Below, in pieces: positions 42,081 to 50,771 of a DNA stretch of 64,000 bases. Position numbers and translations under genes: made by a program. The stretch spans positions 1-64,000 of the forward strand of contig CACYFH010000003.1 of assembly GCA_902773635.1 (NCBI GenBank), given 5' to 3'. Positions within the stretch are counted from its first letter, which is position 1. Each line of letters opens with the position of its first letter. Origin of the DNA: an uncultured Ruminococcus sp. (GTDB taxonomy: Bacteria > Bacillota > Clostridia > Oscillospirales > Acutalibacteraceae). The notes beneath the pieces were generated by a model. That model was given only the letters and a program-made list of their open reading frames with translations, had not been told where the DNA came from and did not search any database.

Positions 42081-43547
42081 ATGTTCAAGGGTATCAACAA
42101 AAGATGGCTGATCAATACCTTCGGCGTTGTATTGGCGATCATTATTCTTTTGGTGGTCACCCTTTCCGTAGCGATCCACTCCTTATGCTATACGACCGTG
42201 GAGGCGGCTCTGCGTTCCCGGAGCAACGAGCTCTCGGTCGTCTTTCCCGATTATACGGCGGAGAGCACGGACAGCTTTCTGACCGCCGCCTCGCTCTATG
42301 CCGCCGATTTTGACCACAAGGACGAGATGGAGATCGAGGTCGTCAACGCCGCGGGGCGTGTCGTGACGACTTCCACCGGCTTCGGCGCTCAGGATGAGAT
42401 CGCACCCGATTTCGCCGACGCCGTCAAGGCTGAGGACAACGCGATCCGCTACGTCGGGCGCGCTCCCTCCGGGGAGAAGATCATGGCGGTGACCCGCGTG
42501 ATCCGCAACCTCCAGGGCACGGAGCTGGGCGCGGTGCGCTATGTGTCCTCTCTTCGCAACGCGGACGGCAGAGTCCTGCTCTATACCCTGATCGCGTCCG
42601 CAGTGGGACTTCTGATCATCGCCGTCGTCGCCCTTTCGGGACATTATTTCATCCGCTCCATCACCAAGCCCGTCCAACAGATGACCGAGACCGCCCGCCG
42701 TATCGCGCAGGGCGACTTTTCCGCCAAGATCGACAAGACCTATGACGATGAGATCGGCGAGCTCTGCGACAGCATCAACGATATGGCAAAGGAGCTGGAC
42801 GCGAACGAGAAGCTGAAAAACGACTTCATCTCCCGCGTCTCCCATGAGCTGCGTACTCCCCTGACCGCCATCAAGGGCTGGGCGGAGACGATGCAGTACG
42901 GTGTGCCCGACCGCATCACGCTTGAGAAGGGCATGAGCGTCATCGTGAAGGAAAGCTCCCGCCTGACCTCTCTGGTCGAGGAGCTGCTCGATTTCTCCAA
43001 GCTCCAGAGCGGTCGCCTTACCATGCAGATGGCGCGTATGGATATCCTCGCCGAGATCGACGAGGCGGTCTATATGCTCAAGGAGCGCGCCCTCTCGGAG
43101 GGCAAGCACCTGCTCTATGACGACCCCGAGGATATGCCGATCATCTACGGCGACCGCAACCGTCTCAAGCAGGTTTTCCTCAACATCATCGACAACGCGC
43201 TGAAATACACCCCCGAGGGCGGTATGATCGGTGTACAGGTATATGAAGACTTCAAGGATCATACCGTGAAGGTCGTCGTCGCCGACAACGGCTGCGGCAT
43301 CAACGCGGAGGATCTCCCCAAGGTCAAGGACAAATTCTATAAAGCGAACCAGAAGATCAACGGCTCCGGCATCGGCTTGGCGGTAGCCGACGAGATCATC
43401 AAAATGCACAAGGGCACGCTCGATATCGAGAGCTCGCCCGAGGTCGGCACGACCGTCACCATCACCATCCCCATTTTTAACGAGGCCGCCGCGCTGGACG
43501 ACGACACCCAGCCCTTAGGCGGTATCACCCCCACAACCGCGCCGTAA
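42081..43547 (+). CDS. Sensor histidine kinase
   Basis: A 488-residue membrane kinase: TM1 (about 11-34), an outer sensor region (about 35-165), TM2 (about 166-186), HAMP (about 190-243), HisKA with phospho-His 255 in FISRVSHELRTPLTAIKGW, and HATPase with N box (FLNIIDNALKYTPEGG), DNGCGIN and GSGIGLAVAD. Partner of the regulator at 41181. ATG 42081 lies eight bases after AAAGGAG. The stop codon runs into a two-hairpin repeat. Confidence 0.95.
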   Translation: MFKGINKRWLINTFGVVLAIIILLVVTLSVAIHSLCYTTVEAALRSRSNELSVVFPDYTAESTDSFLTAASLYAADFDHKDEMEIEVVNAAGRVVTTSTGFGAQDEIAPDFADAVKAEDNAIRYVGRAPSGEKIMAVTRVIRNLQGTELGAVRYVSSLRNADGRVLLYTLIASAVGLLIIAVVALSGHYFIRSITKPVQQMTETARRIAQGDFSAKIDKTYDDEIGELCDSINDMAKELDANEKLKNDFISRVSHELRTPLTAIKGWAETMQYGVPDRITLEKGMSVIVKESSRLTSLVEELLDFSKLQSGRLTMQMARMDILAEIDEAVYMLKERALSEGKHLLYDDPEDMPIIYGDRNRLKQVFLNIIDNALKYTPEGGMIGVQVYEDFKDHTVKVVVADNGCGINAEDLPKVKDKFYKANQKINGSGIGLAVADEIIKMHKGTLDIESSPEVGTTVTITIPIFNEAAALDDDTQPLGGITPTTAP

Positions 43548-43622
43548 GGCTCCCTTTGGTAAAGGGAGCTGTCGCCTTTAGGCGACTGAGGGATTGTATA
43601 AATGATTGACCGAAGGGAGATT
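43546..43622 (+). repeat. Two-hairpin dispersed repeat, full copy after the kinase
   Basis: Hairpin 1 GCTCCCTTT / AAAGGGAGC; hairpin 2 GTCGCC / GGCGAC around TTTA; tail TGAGGGATTGTATAAAT, TTGACCGA, GGGAGATT. It starts within the kinase stop codon. Confidence 0.85.
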
Positions 43623-43667
43623 CCAAAAAAGAGATTCTTCATCGGTCACCGACAAAGAAGGTATGTT

Positions 43668-44732
43668 ATGAAAAAACAAAACGACAGAAAGCAGCAGAAG
43701 CGCATCACCTCCATCGGCGGCTCTGCGCTGATCGAAGGCATCATGATGCGCGGCCCCAAGCGCACTACCGTCGCCTGCAGGGTCGATAAAGACACCATCC
43801 ATACGGAGGACATTGAGGTCAAGCCTCTGGTCAAATCCAAGTTCTGGAAGCTCCCCCTGATCCGCGGTATCGCGGGCATGATCGACAGCATGCGCCTGAG
43901 CTACAAGGCGCTGGGTCTCTCCGCCGACAAGGCGATGGAGGCGGGTCTTGTCGAGGAGGAGGAGCCGTCTAAATTCGGGAAATGGCTCGATAAGACCTTC
44001 GGCGACAAGCTCATGAACGTCATCATGGTCATCGCCTCCGTCCTCGGTATCGCCCTAGCCTTAGGCTTGTTCGTGTTCCTGCCGAACGCCCTGTTCGACT
44101 GGACGCTCGGCGGTCTCTTCGTCCAGAAGGATCCTGCGTCCGGCGCGGCAGTCCTCGACGCCGCGGGCAAGGTGACCTACACCGTCGCCGGCCAGATCGC
44201 GAAGTCCGCCTTCGCCGGCGTTCTGAAGATCGTCCTCTTCATCTGCTACCTGCTTCTGGTCTCGCTGATGAAGGATATGCGCCGCGTGTTCCAGTATCAC
44301 GGCGCGGAGCACAAAACCATTTTCTGCTATGAGAACGACGAGGAGCTGACCGTCGCGAACGTCCGCAAGCAGATCCGTTTCCATCCCCGCTGCGGCACCT
44401 CATTCTTAGTCGTCACCCTCCTCGTGAGTATCTTCGTCGGTATGTTCATCCCGGTCGCCCCCTTCGGTGTGAAGATCCTCAGCCCGATCTTCAAGCTCCT
44501 GCTCGTCCCCGTGATGGTGGGCTTGGGCTATGAGTTCATCAAGCTCTGCGGCCGCCATGACAACAAGCTGACCCGCTTCCTCGCGACCCCCGGTCTCTGG
44601 GCACAGCGCATCACCACCAAAGAACCCGATGACGAGATGATCGAGTGCGCGATCGCCGCGATGAAGGCGGTGATCCCCGATGACGGCTCCGACATCCTCA
44701 CAGACTGTACTTGCGCTGCTGCGCAGAGCTGA
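43668..44732 (+). CDS. DUF1385 membrane protein
   Basis: A 354-residue protein with SIGGSALIEGIMMRGP at the start, about four membrane helices (near 115-140, 185-205, 245-270, 270-290), and FQYHGAEHKTIFCYEN with RFHPRCGTSFL, all hallmarks of DUF1385. The family is often next to prmC and prfA in Clostridia; its role is unknown. The GAAGG site favours ATG 43668. Confidence 0.9.
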   Translation: MKKQNDRKQQKRITSIGGSALIEGIMMRGPKRTTVACRVDKDTIHTEDIEVKPLVKSKFWKLPLIRGIAGMIDSMRLSYKALGLSADKAMEAGLVEEEEPSKFGKWLDKTFGDKLMNVIMVIASVLGIALALGLFVFLPNALFDWTLGGLFVQKDPASGAAVLDAAGKVTYTVAGQIAKSAFAGVLKIVLFICYLLLVSLMKDMRRVFQYHGAEHKTIFCYENDEELTVANVRKQIRFHPRCGTSFLVVTLLVSIFVGMFIPVAPFGVKILSPIFKLLLVPVMVGLGYEFIKLCGRHDNKLTRFLATPGLWAQRITTKEPDDEMIECAIAAMKAVIPDDGSDILTDCTCAAAQS

Positions 44733-45549
44733 GTCCATCCTCTCAGAAAACGATATTGATAACCCTTCCGCCGACGCGCGGGAGATAACGGCGGCGGCTC
44801 TCGGCTGTCCGCCGTCCGCACTGCGCCTTCATTATGAAGAAGAAGCCCCCGACAGCATCAGCTCAGAGGTGCACCGCATGCTGAGCCTGCGTATCAAGGG
44901 CGAACCCATCCAGTATATCATCGGCTCATGGAGCTTCATGGGCCGCGACTACAAGGTCGGCGCGGGCGTGCTCATTCCCCGCGACGACACAGAGGTCGTC
45001 GTGAATGAAGCCCTCCGCCTGATCCGCGATCTACAATCTCCCCGCGTGATCGACCTTTGCTCCGGCTCCGGCGTCATCGCCGTCACCATCAAGAAGGAGC
45101 GTCCCGACGCGAGGGTCTGCGCGGTCGAGAAAAGCCCGGAGGCCTGCGCCTACCTGCGCCTCAACACCGCCCGCAACAGCGCGGATATCACCGTCTGCGA
45201 GCGCGATATTTTTGACCTGTACCGCGAGCTTGACGACAACACCTTCGACCTGATCGTCTCCAACCCGCCCTATATCCGTTCCTCCGAGATTGCGACCCTG
45301 CAAAAGGAAGTTCAATTTGAACCGCGGATGGCGCTCGACGGGGGAGAGAGCGGCTTCGATTTCTATGAGAAGATCATCGACCTCTGGACGACCAAGCTCG
45401 CTCCCGGCGGCTTCATCGCCTTCGAGATCGGCGAAGACCAGTTCGACCGCATCGCCGCCCTCTTGAAAGCGCACAGCTATACCGAGATCAAAGGCTACCC
45501 CGACATCCAGGGCGTCACCCGCGCCGTCACCGCACATAGGAACATCTAG
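44680..45549 (+). CDS. prmC: Peptide chain release factor N5-glutamine methyltransferase
   Basis: A 289-residue enzyme that methylates the GGQ Gln of release factors. A helical N-domain is followed by the methyltransferase fold: VIDLCSGSGVIAVTI, the catalytic NPPY in VSNPPYIRS, and EIGEDQ. The start overlaps DUF1385 by 53 bases in another frame; a later start is possible but would cut into the helical domain. Confidence 0.94.
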   Translation: MTAPTSSQTVLALLRRAESILSENDIDNPSADAREITAAALGCPPSALRLHYEEEAPDSISSEVHRMLSLRIKGEPIQYIIGSWSFMGRDYKVGAGVLIPRDDTEVVVNEALRLIRDLQSPRVIDLCSGSGVIAVTIKKERPDARVCAVEKSPEACAYLRLNTARNSADITVCERDIFDLYRELDDNTFDLIVSNPPYIRSSEIATLQKEVQFEPRMALDGGESGFDFYEKIIDLWTTKLAPGGFIAFEIGEDQFDRIAALLKAHSYTEIKGYPDIQGVTRAVTAHRNI

Positions 45550-45576
45550 TAGGGGGCGTCGCCCTCGACGCCCCGC
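45549..45576. repeat. GTAGGG-family palindrome after prmC
   Basis: GTAGGGGGCGTCG, CCCT, CGACGCCCCG. It begins at the prmC stop codon. Confidence 0.75.
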
Positions 45577-45654
45577 ATCTTTTCCGATATATGTCTCTCA
45601 TTGTAAAACCGTGAAACGTATGTCGTCAAACCTCGCCTTTTTGTTCGAAAATCC

Positions 45655-45683
45655 TTGCATATTTCAAACATATATGCTATAAT
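45655..45683 (+). promoter_or_regulatory. Promoter of recA
   Basis: TTGCAT and TATAAT with a 17-base spacer, about 40 bases before the start. No clear LexA box (GAAC-N4-GTTC) is seen. Confidence 0.65.
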
Positions 45684-45723
45684 ATATCCATAAAAAATCC
45701 AGAAACCAAAGGAGAAAATCACC

Positions 45724-46839
45724 ATGGCTCTTGATAAGAATAAGGCTTTGGAAACCGCATTGTCCCAGATCGAGAAGCAGTTCGGCAAGGGCGCCGTCAT
45801 GCGCCTCGGCCAGAATTCCCATATGAACGTCGAGCACATCTCGACCGGCTCTCTGAGCCTCGATATCGCGCTCGGTATCGGCGGTTTGCCGCGCGGCAGA
45901 ATCGTCGAGATCTACGGACCGGAGAGCTCCGGTAAGACCACCCTCTCTCTGCATTGTATCGCCGAGGGCCAGAAGAACGGCGGCAACGTCGCCTTCATCG
46001 ACGTAGAGCACGCGCTCGATCCCGTCTATGCCGCCGCGCTCGGCGTCGACGTCGATTCCCTGCTCGTCTCCCAGCCCGACACCGGCGAGGACGCGCTCGA
46101 GATCGCCGAGGCCCTGATCCGTTCCGGCGCCATCGACGTCATCGTCATCGACTCCGTCGCCGCGCTGGTTCCCAAGGCTGAGATCGAGGGCGATATGGGC
46201 GACAGCCACGTCGGTCTGCAGGCGCGCCTGATGTCTCAGGCTCTCCGCAAGCTCGCCGGCGCGATCAACAAGTCCAACTGCGTCGCCATCTTCATCAACC
46301 AGCTCCGTGAGAAGGTCGGCGTGATGTACGGCAACCCCGAGGTCACCACCGGCGGCCGCGCGCTGAAATTCTATTCCTCCGTCCGTATTGACATCCGCCG
46401 CATCGAGACCTTGAAGGTCAACGGCGAGATGGTCGGCTCCCGCACAAGAGCGAAGGTCGTCAAGAACAAGATCGCCCCGCCCTTCCGCGAGGCGGAATTC
46501 GATATCATGTACGGCGAGGGCATCAGCCGCATCGGCGAGCTGATCGACCTTGCCGTGAAGGCTGACGTCGTCCAGAAGAGCGGCGCGTGGTTCTACTACG
46601 GTGAGACCCGTCTCGGACAGGGTCGCGACAACGTCAAGGAGCTCCTCAAGAGCAACGACGACCTCCGCAAGGAGATCGAAGCGAAGCTCTGGGAGAACGT
46701 CGATAAGCTCACTTCCTCCCGCACCGCGAAGAAGGCTGTGAAGGCGACCGCCGCCGCAGCCCCCGCTCCCGCGCCCGAGGAAGCTCCCGCTCCCGCTAAG
46801 AAGAAAAGCGCCAAGATCGACATCCTTGTTGAAGACTGA
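45724..46839 (+). CDS. recA: Recombinase A
   Basis: A 371-residue RecA: Walker [10 protein letters not shown] (65-73), Walker [14 protein letters not shown]2 region [20 protein letters not shown] and a C-terminal domain, then an Ala/Pro-rich tail ([13 protein letters not shown]) ending KIDILVED. It coats single-stranded DNA for recombination and SOS signalling. AAAGGAG precedes ATG. The stop overlaps recX by one base. Confidence 0.98.
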   Translation: MALDKNKALETALSQIEKQFGKGAVMRLGQNSHMNVEHISTGSLSLDIALGIGGLPRGRIVEIYGPESSGKTTLSLHCIAEGQKNGGNVAFIDVEHALDPVYAAALGVDVDSLLVSQPDTGEDALEIAEALIRSGAIDVIVIDSVAALVPKAEIEGDMGDSHVGLQARLMSQALRKLAGAINKSNCVAIFINQLREKVGVMYGNPEVTTGGRALKFYSSVRIDIRRIETLKVNGEMVGSRTRAKVVKNKIAPPFREAEFDIMYGEGISRIGELIDLAVKADVVQKSGAWFYYGETRLGQGRDNVKELLKSNDDLRKEIEAKLWENVDKLTSSRTAKKAVKATAAAAPAPAPEEAPAPAKKKSAKIDILVED

Positions 46840-47453
46840 TGCGCATAACCGCTGTTGAGCCCCGCCGAAAGGGGCTCTCTGCGCTCTATATCGACGGAGA
46901 ATTGGCGGTGAAGCTCGACACCGAGGTGATCCTGTCCCACCGCTTCGACGTGGGGCGTGAGATCACGGACGATCAACTCCGCGCCTGCATCCTCGACTCC
47001 GATATGAAGCGCTGTAAGGACAAGGCGCTGTGGCTGATCTCCTTTCGCGACCACAGCCGCCGCGAGCTGTACGACAAGCTCCGCAGGGACTACAGCGAGG
47101 AGAGCTGTGAGCGCGCCCTCGACCGCTTGGAGGAGCTCGGTCTCGTGGACGACGGGCGCTACGCCCGCCGCTATGCCGCCGACCTGATCAGCGTCAAGCG
47201 CCTTCCCGCGCGCGGCGTCCGCCAAAAGCTCTTTGAGAAGGGCGTCGACCGCGACCTGATCGACGAGGTGCTCTCCGAGATCGAGGTCGACGAGGAGGAA
47301 CAGATCCGCTCCATCGTAGAGAAAAAGTACGCAAATGCCCTGAACGATGAAAAAGGGCGCCGCCGCGCCGTGAACGCGCTGATGCGCATGGGCTTCTCCT
47401 ATGCCGACATAAAAAGCGCCCTCAGAGAATATATAGAACTAGAGGACAACTAA
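46839..47453 (+). CDS. recX: RecA regulator RecX
   Basis: A 204-residue helical-repeat protein: LWLISFRDHSRRELYDKLRRDYSEE, LVDDGRYARRYAADLI, LPARGVRQKLFEKGV, and RRAVNALMRMGFSYADIKSAL. RecX caps and limits RecA filaments. TGATG overlap with recA shows co-translation. Confidence 0.92.
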   Translation: MRITAVEPRRKGLSALYIDGELAVKLDTEVILSHRFDVGREITDDQLRACILDSDMKRCKDKALWLISFRDHSRRELYDKLRRDYSEESCERALDRLEELGLVDDGRYARRYAADLISVKRLPARGVRQKLFEKGVDRDLIDEVLSEIEVDEEEQIRSIVEKKYANALNDEKGRRRAVNALMRMGFSYADIKSALREYIELEDN

Positions 47454-47538
47454 GAAATAAGAAGTAAGAAATAAGAAATAACACAGTCTCGGTTTATAAT
47501 CATCCGTTCTTCATTCTTATTTCTTCATTCTTATTTAC
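47454..47538. repeat. AAGAAATAAGAA-type repeats before rimO
   Basis: Short words GAAATAAGAA on one side and TTCTTATTTCTTCATTC on the other form an inverted pair around a 30-base core, which could fold as a hairpin after recX. Confidence 0.6.
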
Positions 47539-47557
47539 TAAAGAGGGAATGATAACA

Positions 47558-48886
47558 ATGCCGAATACCGTTGGAATCGTCTCTCTCGGCTGCGCGAAGA
47601 ACCGCGTAGACGCCGAGATGATGATGTATCAGTTAAATCAAGCAGGCTTCAAGCTCATTCAGGACGCCGCGATGGCGGACGCCGCCATCATCAATACCTG
47701 CGGCTTCATCGAGTCCGCCAAGCAGGAGAGCATCGACGAGATCTTAGAGCTTGCCCAATTGAAAAAGGAAGGCAAGATCAAGGCGATCATCGTGACCGGT
47801 TGTCTCGCCGAACGTTACAACAGCCAGGTCATGCAGGAGCTTTCCGAGGTCGACGCCGTCATCGGCATCGGCAAGAACGCCGATATCGCCGAGGTCGTCC
47901 GCCGTGCCCTCGACGGCGAGAAGGTCGAGTCCTTCCCCGATAAGATGAACCTGCCGATGGAGGGCGGCCGCGTCCAGAGCACCGAGCAGCATTGGGCGTA
48001 TCTCAAGATCGCCGACGGCTGTGACAACTGCTGTACCTACTGCGCCATCCCCCTGATCCGCGGCTCCTTCCGCTCCCGCAAGATGGAAGCGATCGTCGCC
48101 GAAGCCGAAAGACTTGTACATAACGGCGTGCGCGAGCTGAACGTCATCGCGCAGGACACCACGCGCTACGGCGAGGATAACTATGGAAAGCTCATGCTCC
48201 CCGAGCTCCTGCGCCGTCTGTGCAGGATCGAGGACCTCAAATGGATTCGCGTCCTCTATTGCTATCCCGACCGCCTGACCGACGAGCTTCTCGACACCAT
48301 CCGCGAGGAGGAGAAGATCGTCAAATATATCGACCTGCCGCTCCAGCATTGTGAGGGCAGAGTGCTCAAGGCCATGAACCGCCGCGGCGATAAGGAGAGC
48401 CTGCTTGCTCTTGTTCGCCACATCCGCGAGAAGATCCCCGGCGTCGTGCTGAGAACCACCCTGATCGCGGGCTTCCCCGGCGAGACGGAGGAGGATTTCG
48501 CGTCCCTGAGCGATTTCGTCGCCCAAACGCGCTTTGAGCGTCTCGGCTGCTTCGCCTATTCTCAGGAGGAGGATACCCCTGCCGCCTTACTCCCCGACCA
48601 GATCGACGAGGATGTAAAGAACCGCCGCGCCGAGCTGATCTCGGAGCAGGAAGCGCTGATCATGGATACTTGGTGCGCGTCTCAGATCGGCAAGGAGATC
48701 GACGTGCTGGTCGACGGCTTCGACCGTTATGCCGAGTGCTTCTTCGGACGCTCCGTCTACGACGCGCCCGAGGTCGATCCCAACGTGTTCTTCACCGTCT
48801 CCGACCGCAAGCCGCACCCCGGCGAGCTGGTGCGCGTCCGCGTCACCGACCACCTCGACTGCGACCTCACCGGCGAAATGCTCTAA
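47558..48886 (+). CDS. rimO: Ribosomal protein S12 methylthiotransferase
   Basis: A 442-residue radical-SAM methylthiotransferase: N-terminal UPF0004 domain with SLGCAKNRVD, NTCGFIESAK and TGCLAERY (three Cys for the second cluster), the radical-SAM motif CxxxCxxC in DGCDNCCTYCAIP, and a C-terminal TRAM domain. It modifies Asp of S12. ATG 47558 is better spaced from GAGGGA than the ATG at 47549. Confidence 0.96.
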   Translation: MPNTVGIVSLGCAKNRVDAEMMMYQLNQAGFKLIQDAAMADAAIINTCGFIESAKQESIDEILELAQLKKEGKIKAIIVTGCLAERYNSQVMQELSEVDAVIGIGKNADIAEVVRRALDGEKVESFPDKMNLPMEGGRVQSTEQHWAYLKIADGCDNCCTYCAIPLIRGSFRSRKMEAIVAEAERLVHNGVRELNVIAQDTTRYGEDNYGKLMLPELLRRLCRIEDLKWIRVLYCYPDRLTDELLDTIREEEKIVKYIDLPLQHCEGRVLKAMNRRGDKESLLALVRHIREKIPGVVLRTTLIAGFPGETEEDFASLSDFVAQTRFERLGCFAYSQEEDTPAALLPDQIDEDVKNRRAELISEQEALIMDTWCASQIGKEIDVLVDGFDRYAECFFGRSVYDAPEVDPNVFFTVSDRKPHPGELVRVRVTDHLDCDLTGEML

Positions 48887-48901
48887 GCCATAGAAATAAC
48901 T

Positions 48902-48948
48902 GTCATTGCGAGGAGCGGGTTTTCCCGCGACGCGGCAATCCCACAAAG
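48902..48948 (+). repeat. GTCATTGCGAG-family repeat, single copy
   Basis: GTCATTGCGAGGA, hairpin GCGGG-TTTT-CCCGC, then GCGGCAATCCCACAAAG. The central stem differs from the array at 20071. Confidence 0.8.
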
Positions 48949-49003
48949 GGTTCATGCCTGTTTTCGGTGCGCTCATTCTTCCAACAACAGAAAGGTCTTA
49001 CCT

Positions 49004-49645
49004 ATGAAAAAAATCAACCTGCCCAATAAACTGACGCTCCTGCGGATCATCCTCGTTCCGTTCGTGATCGCCGCGATCCTGATCCGGTTCCCCTTCCATT
49101 ATCTGGTCGCGGGGATATTGTTCGGTATCGCCTCCATCACCGACGCCCTCGACGGCAGGATCGCCCGCCGCGACAACCTGATCACCGATTTCGGCAAGTT
49201 CGCCGACCCCCTCGCGGATAAGATCCTCGTGATCTCCGTGCTCGTCTGCTTCGTCAAGTTCGGTCTCTGCGGCGCCGTTCCGCTGATCATTATCATCTTC
49301 CGCGAGTTCGCCGTCACCTCCGTGCGCCTGGTCGCCTCCGCAAAGGGCAAGGTCATCGCCGCCAATATGTGGGGCAAGGTCAAGACCGTCTCCCAGATCG
49401 CCGCGATCGTGACAATCTTCGTATTACAGACCGCTTTGGATATTATATCTCTCGCTATGGTGGGCCGGATCCTTCCGAACGGCGACCTCGATCTTTACAA
49501 CTGGACGGCGTACCATACCCTCGGCACGATCTCCGATGTGTTCAATATCATCGGTCAGGTGCTCCTCTGGATCGTCGCGATCATCACCGTGATCTCCGGC
49601 GTCAAGTACCTCGTCGACAACAAAGAAGTCATTTCCGATATGTAA
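49004..49645 (+). CDS. pgsA: CDP-diacylglycerol-glycerol-3-phosphate 3-phosphatidyltransferase
   Basis: A 213-residue membrane enzyme that makes phosphatidylglycerol phosphate. The CDP-alcohol phosphotransferase motif is in DALDGRIARRDN with GKFADPLADK (D-x2-DG-x2-AR-x8-G-x3-D-x3-D). About five membrane helices. It opens NLPNKLTLLRIILVPFVI, typical of PgsA. A two-hairpin repeat follows. Confidence 0.95.
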   Translation: MKKINLPNKLTLLRIILVPFVIAAILIRFPFHYLVAGILFGIASITDALDGRIARRDNLITDFGKFADPLADKILVISVLVCFVKFGLCGAVPLIIIIFREFAVTSVRLVASAKGKVIAANMWGKVKTVSQIAAIVTIFVLQTALDIISLAMVGRILPNGDLDLYNWTAYHTLGTISDVFNIIGQVLLWIVAIITVISGVKYLVDNKEVISDM

Positions 49646-49648
49646 GCC

Positions 49649-49728
49649 AAGGCTCCCTTTGGTAAAGGGAGCTCCCGCGACTAAGCGGGTGAGGGATTGT
49701 AAAATTGCTCGACCGAAGGGAGATACCA
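49649..49728 (+). repeat. Two-hairpin dispersed repeat, copy after pgsA
   Basis: Hairpin 1 standard; hairpin 2 CTCCCGC / GCGGGTGAG around GACTAA; tail GAGGGATTGTAAAATT, CGACCGAAGGGAGATA. Confidence 0.8.
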
Positions 49729-49748
49729 AAATCTCTCAAAAGAAAGAG

Positions 49749-49777
49749 TTGCAAAATCACGCGCAATCGTATATAAT
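49749..49777 (+). promoter_or_regulatory. Promoter of the T-box cysE-cysS operon
   Basis: TTGCAA and TATAAT with a 17-base spacer, just before the T-box leader. Confidence 0.75.
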
Positions 49778-49792
49778 AGGATAGATATGAAA

Positions 49793-50037
49793 AGGCAAGG
49801 ATTAGGAGAGTAGTCCCGCGGAAGCTGACAGAGAGGACGGCAAATGCTGAAAGCCGTCTGAGCGAAAGCCGGATGAAATGCACCTATGAGCCCGCGGCGG
49901 GAAAGGATATCACAGTCCCGCGTATCGCCGCGCGTCAGCCCGCGTTAAGGGCACAAAGAGCGTTATATATCGGTATAACGCTGAATTTGGGTGGAACCAC
50001 GGCGCTGTCGTCCCTTCGGACGGCGGCGTATTTTATT
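49793..50037 (+). promoter_or_regulatory. Cysteine T-box riboswitch
   Basis: The leader holds stem I (GGAGAGTAGTCCCG early landmark), a specifier loop with TGC (49879-49881, Cys) in GATGAAATGCACC, the conserved T-box sequence GAATTTGGGTGGAACCACGG (49983-50002), and a terminator stem with CGTCC-CTTC-GGACG followed by GCGGCGTATTTT. Uncharged tRNA-Cys should favour the antiterminator and turn on cysE and cysS. The specifier agrees with the genes downstream. Confidence 0.92.
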
Positions 50038-50105
50038 GGGTGCGGGCACAGCCCGCCCAAAACTCCTCATTCCTCATTCCTAATTCCTAATTAAAGGATG
50101 ATTCT

Positions 50106-50771
50106 ATGTTCGACACACTGAGAGCCGACCTTGGCGCTGTGATGCAGCGCGACCCGGCGGCACGCAACAAAATGGAGGTTTTCTTCCTCTATTCCGGCTA
50201 CAAGGCGGTACGCAAATATCGCCGCGCGCATTGGTTTCATCAGCATCATATGAAGTTCATCGCCCGCTGGCTGAGCCAGAGAGCGCGCCATAAAACGGGC
50301 GTGGAGATCCACCCCGGCGCGACCATCGGCAAGGGGCTCGTCATCGACCACGGCATGGGCGTCGTCATCGGCGAGACCACCGTCATCGGCGAGAATTGCC
50401 TGATCTACCAGAACGTCACCCTCGGCGGTACGGGCAAGGATCACGGCAAGCGCCATCCCACCCTCGGCGACAACGTCATGGTCGGCTCCGGCGCGAAGGT
50501 TCTCGGACCCTTCAAGGTCGGCGACAATTCCCGCATCGCGGCGGGCGCGGTCGTCCTCACCGAGATCCCGCCCAACTCCACCGCCGTCGGCGTACCTGCG
50601 CGCGTCGTCCGCATCAACGGAATGCGCCTCGATCCCCTCGACCAGATCCACTACAGCGACCCCGTCGCCCAGGAGCTGTGCCGTATGCACAGCGAGATCC
50701 AGCTCCTGCATAACGAGGTACAGCATATGAAAAAACAGATCTCCAAAGGAAAGGAAGTTGAAAGCAAATGA
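50106..50771 (+). CDS. cysE: Serine O-acetyltransferase
   Basis: A 221-residue enzyme that makes O-acetylserine for cysteine synthesis. A helical N-domain (KYRRAHWFHQHHMKFIARWLSQ) precedes a left-handed hexapeptide-repeat helix (GVEIHPGATIGKGLVIDHGMG split in the middle, VVIGETTVIGENCLIYQNVTLGG), with catalytic His in DHGMG. Controlled by the T-box upstream; ATGA overlap with cysS. Confidence 0.95.
   Translation: MFDTLRADLGAVMQRDPAARNKMEVFFLYSGYKAVRKYRRAHWFHQHHMKFIARWLSQRARHKTGVEIHPGATIGKGLVIDHGMGVVIGETTVIGENCLIYQNVTLGGTGKDHGKRHPTLGDNVMVGSGAKVLGPFKVGDNSRIAAGAVVLTEIPPNSTAVGVPARVVRINGMRLDPLDQIHYSDPVAQELCRMHSEIQLLHNEVQHMKKQISKGKEVESK

Noticed and set aside
45601..45700. LexA/SOS box ahead of recA
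   Set aside because: Words such as GAAACGTATGTCG only weakly resemble GAAC-N4-GTTC, so I do not call it.
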